Assembly: GCA_003427395.1 (NCBI GenBank)
Contig: BFEA01000560.1
Coordinates: 69,318-92,321, forward strand
Direction of reading: 5' to 3'
DNA from: Chara braunii
Taxonomy: Eukaryota; Streptophyta; Charophyceae; Charales; Characeae
DNA: 23,004 bases
Made by a program: the position numbers and the translations under genes. Positions 17,400 to 23,004 of this stretch are shown piece by piece. Within the stretch, counting starts at the first letter, position 1; the number at the start of each line of letters is the position of its first letter. The notes under the pieces were generated by a model. That model searched no databases, had not been told where the DNA came from, and saw nothing but the letters and a program-made list of their open reading frames with translations.

Positions 17400-19808
17400 T
17401 CAATGCAGTCGTGTCAGCCCGTCCGCGTTGCCGTGTCTCTCTGTCTTTCGATGGATAATGTCGAAGTCGTACTCCTGTGGGCGCACTGCCCAACGACCAA
17501 TCATGCCCGTGTAATTAGTGAGCCTCTTCAGCGCTAACAGGGGCTCATGATCGGTGACAAGGAGGAACTTCTGTCCGTACAGATACAGATGAAAGTGCTG
17601 GATTCCCCACACCACTGCGTAGCATTCGCCTTGTGGGGCTGAGTCGTTCCTCCATTTGTCCGACACCGTGTGTGACGCATACTCTATGACATGCTCTTGA
17701 CCATCATTCCCCTTCTGCGCTAAAATAGCGGAAATAACTTCCGGTTGCCAGTCCGTGATGAGAATGAACTGCTTCGAGGGGTCCGGTCGGATAAAAATAG
17801 GTGTCATTGCTAGAGCTTCCTTGAGGATCGAGAAGGCCTGCGCGCACTCCGCGTCCCAACTGAGGGGCTGGTCCTTTCGTAACAGGTTCGTTAAGGGTCG
17901 TGCAATCACGGCGAAGCCCTTGATGAAGCGACGATAGTACGAGGCTAACCCCAAGAAGGCTTGAACCTGCGTCAGTAACGTGGGAACAGGAGCTTCTTTC
18001 ACCGCTGCGACCTTTCTCGAGTCAGGCCACAATCCTCCACGTGTCACGACGTAGCCCAAGAACGAAATTTCCGAAAGGAAAAATTCGCTTTTTTCGAGCG
18101 CAATCTTGAATCCAGCGTCTCTTAGAGCACCTAGTGTCCACTCGACATGCTGCGCATGCCCGTGATAGGTCTCCGAATAAACCAGGATGTCATCCATGTA
18201 CACTATGACGCAGAAGTTGATCATGCCCTGCGTTAACCGTGTCTTGTTGACGAAGTTCTGAAACGTGACGTTCATGGCCCGCTGAAACGTGGCCGGCGCA
18301 TTGCAAATCCCCATTGGGCATCGAACCCACTGCCACGTGCCTTCAAACAACATGAAGGCCGTTTTCGGCCGATCTTCCTCCTTAACCAGAATGTGATGGA
18401 AGCCATGCCGAATATCACACTTACTGAAGTAATTAGCACACCCAATCGCATCCAACAAATCATCAATCCGGGGGAGGAGATACACATCTTTAATCGTGAT
18501 GTCATTCAGTTTACGATAATCAATGCATATGCGGATCGATCCGTTCTTTTTTGGTACTAATACTACTGGAAATGACCATGGTCCGGTGGCGGGTTCAATC
18601 CAACCGCTTGCTTCAAATTTCTGAATCCGTTCGAGAGCCTTTTTTCGTTCTACTAGGGAATATCTGTAAGGTTTGCAGTGAATCGGGGAATGATTCCCCG
18701 TCTGAATTTCGTGTTGTATGACTACTGATAGTCCAATGTCTGTGTTTGTCACACTAATCACTTCTTTGTATTCTTTCAGGATGTTTGCGATCAGGTGATG
18801 AATCTCATCAAGTACGTATCGAGGTACGTGCAACTCGTATAACTCGTCCCAAATCCGTACATCAATGTGTTTCATATTCATTCGCTTGGTGTTTTCCGAC
18901 GGGGGTGCGGAGATGAAGGAGTTATCCGATCGCCAGGAGAACGCTGTGGCCATCATTTGTGCATCCTGCTCTCGGATGGACACGTGTTCTTCAGGCGTCA
19001 CTCCGTCTCGAATGTCCTGCCACGGCACGGGTTTCGTGACGATCTTGATTCCGAGTCCGCTCTCGAGGCGCTCAGGGGGTTCCAAAGAGTTGATTTCTGC
19101 CCCTAAGCGTAACAATCGGATCTCTTTTGCAGGTGTCAACAGAGACTTCGGAAGACCCGTGATGTCGCAGTAGTGTCTTGTGTCATTGTATCGGGCGAGA
19201 AGAGGGGAGATTCCTTCGTACAAGGTTCGAGGGGGTTCCAAAGAATCGATCATCCTTGAAATTTGTACGAGAGGTTCTCCCATAATCATCGCCTGTGTTC
19301 TCTGCAAATCTTGATTAGTTCTGCTTGGGGCTTTGGCTTTCGTCCGCTGCACGGGGTAATGAATACGTTCTCGCGCCATCTCCAATATTTCGGGATCATC
19401 ATCGCCATCGCTGTTGTCTGCGTCCTTGGACGTCTGCCCGTTGTCCCAGGTAATCATGCGAAGGGTCCTTGTCATCGCGGGAGAAACTCGCGGGGTTATG
19501 TTAACGGTAGTGCATAGAGTCAGTCTCATCGGTACAACATAGGGTTTGCCTCCCGTATTTCGGAGTACAATCGATCGCCTTTCGAAGTCCAGATTGGCTC
19601 GAAGTGCTATCAGGGCGGGAAGGCCGAAAAAAACGTCGTAAGTATTAACATCTAATACTACAACGTTGCCCAAAGCATGCACCTTTCCTAATCGAAAAAC
19701 AACGTTCGTCATTCGTCCCACTCTTTTGATCTTTTCTTCATCCGCCGAGACGAGCTGATCTTTTTCTGTGAGCATGATTAGATCGTTCTTTCTTCCGGCT
19801 CTCTCCAC
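17400..19808 (-). pseudogene. Protease C-terminus, reverse transcriptase and RNase H (802 codons)
   Basis: The largest open piece of pol. Residues 1-80 are the end of a retropepsin-like protease (YDVFFGLPALIALRANLDF). Its active-site triad lies just upstream, where the frame reads D-stop-G at 19844-19836. RT spans about 360-590: the first catalytic Asp at 465 (FSKCD), CNAPATFQ (502-509), and YMDD at 537-540 intact. RNase H spans about 680-800, with candidate catalytic residues D686, E728, D753 and D796 in place. The frame stops at a TGA after ADGLTRLH, and similar coding continues 41 codons beyond it. GTG at 19808 is not a real start. The RT/RH catalytic residues look undamaged, so loss of function comes from the stops. 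Confidence 0.9.
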
Positions 19809-19838
19809 TCGTAGCGAAATAGCCAGAACAGCGGCTCC

Positions 19839-20128
19839 TTAGTCGATAATGGCATTATACGGGATTCCCCATACCTCAATGTCGCATTCCGCGGATTTCC
19901 ATGGGATAGGCTTGATTCGCAGGAAGTGATCATCTTTCTGTATTAGCCCTATGCGTATGGGATCGGAAGTGCCTGTGGCATTTTCGCCTGGTATTGGTCC
20001 TTTAGTTTTCGTGTTGGCCGTTCAGGCAAGGGTGAATCGTTTTTACGATGCTGCAGCATATGCTCATTAGCCTGTTCTGATATCGAACGCAGATGACCGA
20101 TCGGAAGAGGAATCCGATGATCCAATGC
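19839..20128 (-). pseudogene. Protease N-terminus and gag-pol overlap
   Basis: From 20128 the gag frame stays open to a TAG at 19949-19951 (LPERPTRKLKDQYQAKM). The pol frame, -1 relative to gag, opens after a TGA at 20022-20024 and runs to the TAA at 19839-19841. It encodes IRIGLIQKDDHFLRIKPIPW, then WGIPYNAIID directly before the TAA. That is the lead-in to the protease active site. No canonical slippery heptamer is evident in the overlap, so the frame change could be a mutation instead of programmed shifting. Confidence 0.65.
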
Positions 20129-21499
20129 TCAAATGATGTTCAGAACATCGATTTCGCCAGTGACGAAGGTGGGTCCTCCCGACTCCATCTCTCCTGGAGA
20201 AGGTCGCCATTCCGCCACTTCTTTCTGTTCCTGCACAGGTCTGATTGTTCCAATCATTCCAAGCCCCAGATACCCAAGTGATACATACTGATCCAACGGA
20301 ATGAGCTCAGCAGCCTCTTCCGTGGTAGCTAACGCACTTCCACTGCCTTCCATTTCTTCCATCGAAGCTCCTACTTCGGCTACCCGTCCAGGTCTGTTGG
20401 CGATGGCGGCCGCCGCCATTGGTGCGACCCCGACCCGTGGTTGTGGGGGTCGATGAGGGCAATCTCGGGCTAAATGGCCCGGTTGATGGCATGCGTAGCA
20501 GACATTCAGATTGCCCGCGGCCCCTCCGAGAACAGGTGCCGGGGCCAGCCCTTGTTGGATTGGGGCGGCGCGTACTAGGATGGGCCGCATATTTCTCATC
20601 ATAGCCTCCAGTCGAGCATTATGCTCTCGCTGTTCCTTTTTGCTTTCCTGGATTAGGCTAATTAGTGTTTTGGTTAGTTCCAAAATGGCGGTTGACTCAC
20701 TTGACCGTACGGGGTTTTCGATCGGCAGTGGGGGTGCTGTCATTACAGGTGCCGGCATCATAGGGACGGGCATACCCGTAATCACACTCGGGGCTGGTCG
20801 TTTAGGGGATATCTGCTTCAGATAGGTAACAGGTCCTGACACGAACCCCATATTTTCGAACTTGTTTTGCAACGCTGCCAACTCAGCTTTTGCCCTCGCA
20901 AGTTCGAACGAGTCTCCTTCCTTAGGATAGTCTTCTCCTTCTAGGAAACTCGCCGTGAACTCCCGTTCCATTTCTTCTGCAGCAACCATGATCTGTTGCA
21001 ACGTATGATTGATGGGGGAGAACTGTTTTCGCAGTTTCACCCTCATCGTTCGGCTGCGAAGTCCATCGATAAACAAGTCTCTTCCTACTTGCTCAACCCG
21101 TTCTGTCTTTACAAACATTCGATAGAACCGGTTTCGATATTCCGTGACAGACTCAAGGGGTTTTTGAACGCGATCTTTAATCATGAAAAGTGCTTGCTCC
21201 GGATAGATGTAATCAAATCTGTTCAAAAAATCTTGCTCGAAGGTCGAAAGATCTACCCATACATAGGTACTAAACCAGTGATGAGCGTTCCCTCCTAATC
21301 GAGCGGGAATGTTCACCTGAGCTTCGTTATAGTCATACTGCTGAGCTCGGAGCGTGGCTAGCCACGCTCCAGCAAGATGGTGTGCAGGATCAAATAGATA
21401 GAGATCGGGTGGCGTCATAGGAGCCCGTGCTCGTGGCGCGGGTTGATTAGGATTTTGTTGTTGATTGGGGTTTTGCTGCTGATTCGGATTAGCATTCAT
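20129..21499 (-). CDS. gag: Gag polyprotein (capsid and CCHC nucleocapsid)
   Basis: The best-preserved ORF of the window, 456 codons. The ATG at 21499 is the first in the frame after a TAG about 100 bp upstream, and lies about 140 bp below the primer site, as expected for gag. The N-terminus repeats NPNQQQ. Residues about 35-190 form the retrotransposon gag/capsid-like region (AHHWFSTYVWVDLSTFEQDFLNRF near 72-95). A Pro/Met-rich linker and a helical charged segment (270-305) follow, then one CCHC knuckle: C334-x2-C337-x4-H342-x4-C347. Gag packages element RNA into virus-like particles in the cytoplasm. The TGA at 20129-20131 may be a lesion, since the same frame continues 59 codons beyond it. 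Confidence 0.88.
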   Translation of the reverse strand: MNANPNQQQNPNQQQNPNQPAPRARAPMTPPDLYLFDPAHHLAGAWLATLRAQQYDYNEAQVNIPARLGGNAHHWFSTYVWVDLSTFEQDFLNRFDYIYPEQALFMIKDRVQKPLESVTEYRNRFYRMFVKTERVEQVGRDLFIDGLRSRTMRVKLRKQFSPINHTLQQIMVAAEEMEREFTASFLEGEDYPKEGDSFELARAKAELAALQNKFENMGFVSGPVTYLKQISPKRPAPSVITGMPVPMMPAPVMTAPPLPIENPVRSSESTAILELTKTLISLIQESKKEQREHNARLEAMMRNMRPILVRAAPIQQGLAPAPVLGGAAGNLNVCYACHQPGHLARDCPHRPPQPRVGVAPMAAAAIANRPGRVAEVGASMEEMEGSGSALATTEEAAELIPLDQYVSLGYLGLGMIGTIRPVQEQKEVAEWRPSPGEMESGGPTFVTGEIDVLNII

Positions 21500-21640
21500 G
21501 TTGGCTGCCCGTCGATTAGCCGATCTGCTTCTAGTGACGACGGGGTCGCGTCTATGCGCGTTTCGGGGTCGAGGTCGCCCTCGGTTAGCCAGAGCGCTTA
21601 ACTATCGTGTTACCGATCCTACAACCCAGCCACGTGTCGG
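21500..21640 (-). other. Gag leader
   Basis: Short untranslated leader between the primer site and gag. The gag frame is open upstream of its ATG to about 21600 and would encode an Arg-rich stretch without another ATG. Confidence 0.5.
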
Positions 21641-21652
21641 GCTCCGATACCA
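21641..21652 (-). other. tRNA primer-binding site (initiator Met type)
   Basis: On the minus strand TGGTATCGGAGC follows the 5' LTR directly. It differs at one base (G for A at position 8) from the TGGTATCAGAGC site used by many plant LTR elements with initiator Met tRNA. It fixes the LTR edge at 21652/21653 and the direction of the element. Confidence 0.8.
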
Positions 21653-22372
21653 ACCTCACGCCCGACGCGACTTCCTGATCGGAGTGGGATGTGGGCCTGA
21701 AAGTGCGAAATGGGGTGTGCCAATGATTTTTGGGAAAGTGGGGGTAAAGTCGCAGGTCAGAACTGAGATCTCCTGTGGCAGAGTTTTAGGGGCATGAGTG
21801 CAATTAGGCTAGGGGCGGGTTATGGCCGTCGATACGTACTGTGCATTCGGGGCCGCCGGGCCCGTTGTTTTATTGGTGATTCGGGAGAGGCCCACGACGC
21901 GGTTCCCGGGGCTCGGACCTTCCGAAGCCGCCACGTGGCGCCTGTCGCCTCGCGTTGTGGTTGGGCGTCGAAGTTTCGGGGGTCCTACGATGGTTGCGCC
22001 GTCTGCAGTTTCCGCACGGTGTACGGGGCCAGTATTGGGTGATGGCATTCCACGGTACCACCGTAAGATGATGGTATGGGAGGAGAAGACGGAAGGGAGG
22101 GAAATTAGTGGTGATGACAACAAAACCGGGGGATATGAAGTGTTGCGTATTGTATGTCGTTGGGTAATCAGGGCACGGTGGCTCACTAGTGACTGCACAG
22201 TGGAACTCCTGGGGGCACAGTCGGTTCTCGGTTAGGCAGGGAAACTCCGGGCGTCTTTGTCTGAGATACTCTCTTACCGAGGGATCGAAATACTCTGAAT
22301 CCCACGACGAGTCTGAGTCCCTCGAGTACGTCATTTATCATCGCGGGAAATCGCGGAATTCCCTAGTGCGTG

Positions 22373-22378
22373 TTTATT
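22373..22378 (-). terminator. Candidate polyadenylation signal in 5' LTR
   Basis: AATAAA on the minus strand at the place matching 11349-11354. Confidence 0.35.
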
Positions 22379-22919
22379 CGGCTGGGGAATTTTCGGGTTT
22401 GGTGTTCGGAAATTCCGTGCTTGTCCTGGTATTCAACGGGGCCGAATCACCGCGCGTGAGTACATGTAGGCCGCGTAGATTGGATCGCGCTTACATGTGC
22501 TTCTGCGGGATGATCGCTCCGTTAGAATGCAAAGGGGTCACCGAATGCATCCAACCCTTCATTTAATCATTCCATATCCCTGCAGATTGCGCACGTGAGT
22601 GGGCGACACATACATCGAGGCCCTACAATCAATCATCAATCCAATCTCCAGCTACCTTGTTTAGTATGAGCAAAAACGAGAAGAGAAACAGCAAACATAC
22701 CACTCATTCCACACAATGCAACATCCATTCGTTCAATCAAAATATCCGAAATAAGGGGATGATCCCAGCAAGCAAACATGCGTTACGGTCCGAAGGCCGA
22801 AGGCGAGAGAGGGGATGGGGGCCCGACACAGAAATCCAAATCCACAGAAACAAAAGAAAAGCCGAGACAACAGTGCCGAAAACAAAATAGAGGCAAATCG
22901 CCTGTTATCGAGCCCGAAA

Positions 22920-22927
22920 CTTATATA
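22920..22927 (-). promoter_or_regulatory. TATA box of 5' LTR (element promoter)
   Basis: TATATAAG on the minus strand, identical to the copy in the 3' LTR and about 60 bp below the CT/GA tract. In the 5' LTR this would drive the genomic RNA toward gag. Confidence 0.6.
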
Positions 22928-23004
22928 CAAGATGAAGGAGGAGGTAAAGAAAATTGCAAATCCACACCCATCACCCATCACCCTCAACTCTCTCTCTCTC
23001 TCTC

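Larger units (their letters stand above)
15554..20021 (-). pseudogene. pol: pol polyprotein remnant (PR-RT-RH-PHD-IN)
   Basis: The complete pol region of the gypsy element. Domain order down the minus strand: protease (about 20021-19560), RT (about 18730-18040), RNase H (about 17770-17400), PHD-like finger (17203-17042), integrase zinc domain and core (16780-16190), integrase C-terminus (to 15554). PR to RNase H share one frame; PHD to integrase C-terminus share another, with the change between 17400 and 17276. In-frame stops are TAA 19839-19841, TGA 17400-17402, TAG 16847-16849, TGA 16187-16189, TGA 16106-16108 and TGA 15929-15931. The frame relative to gag is -1, with a 70-nt overlap at 20021-19952. 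Confidence 0.88.
10651..23004 (-). mobile_element. Ty3/gypsy-type LTR retrotransposon with PHD finger, degenerate
   Basis: Two direct copies of a long terminal sequence (starting at 10651 and 21650, offset 10,999) flank a minus-strand internal region. From high to low coordinate it holds a tRNA primer site, gag, protease, RT, RNase H, PHD-like finger, integrase and a third ORF. The RT/RNase H-before-integrase order is diagnostic of Ty3/gypsy. The 5' LTR is cut by the window end. Comparing the first 350 bp of the LTRs by eye gives about 8% difference, mostly transitions, so the insertion is not recent. Several stops and at least two frame changes make this copy non-autonomous. Confidence 0.9.
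21650..23004 (-). repeat. 5' LTR (right copy), truncated by the window end
   Basis: Matches 10651-11980 in order and orientation, about 8% different by eye over the first 350 bp. A net 23-bp length difference lies near 21986-22025. It ends inside the CT tract at the window edge, so U3 is outside. Confidence 0.88.

Overview
The window looks like repeat-rich nuclear DNA from a eukaryote, most likely a plant or streptophyte green alga. The reasons are long microsatellites, assembly-gap Ns, a non-LTR and an LTR retrotransposon, and a primer-binding site close to the initiator-Met tRNA type of plant LTR elements. A charophyte such as Chara is my guess from the style of the acidic/Ser-Arg-rich third ORF; I cannot verify it. 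I find no intact host gene, tRNA, rRNA, CRISPR or bacterial-type operon. Nearly all real coding sequence is on the minus strand and belongs to two decayed retrotransposons.

Layout. 1-2750 is non-coding, with AC and CT microsatellites, a 206-bp duplication and a 17-bp-stem foldback at 2376-2458. 2750-4185 is an almost pure pyrimidine tract (TCC/TTC/CTC). 4186-9330 is a minus-strand, 5'-truncated L1-like LINE: endonuclease, reverse transcriptase and C-terminal zinc-binding region, with at least seven in-frame stops, one or more frameshifts and a mutated RT active site. Its 3' UTR carries four copies of a 27-bp hairpin motif, and the element lies between two CTT microsatellites of the same polarity. 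9331-10650 is a non-coding spacer with a poly-C run, a diverged tandem duplication and an inverted fragment resembling the LINE 3' end.

10651 to beyond 23004 is a minus-strand Ty3/gypsy-type LTR retrotransposon. Its 3' LTR is on the left, from 10651 and probably to about 13243. Its 5' LTR begins at 21650 and runs off the window. From 21640 downward the order is primer-binding site, gag (capsid and CCHC knuckle), protease, reverse transcriptase, RNase H, a C4HC3 PHD-like finger, integrase (HHCC, DDE and GPY/F-like C-terminus), then an extra acidic, Ser/Arg/Pro-rich ORF before the 3' LTR. Stops interrupt every module, one of them in the protease active-site triad, so this copy cannot act alone.

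The most notable observation is the PHD-type zinc finger between RNase H and integrase of an element with no visible chromodomain. It suggests a different chromatin-reading module for target choice. The third ORF, and a GA/CT tract next to a TATA box in both LTRs, are further unusual traits.
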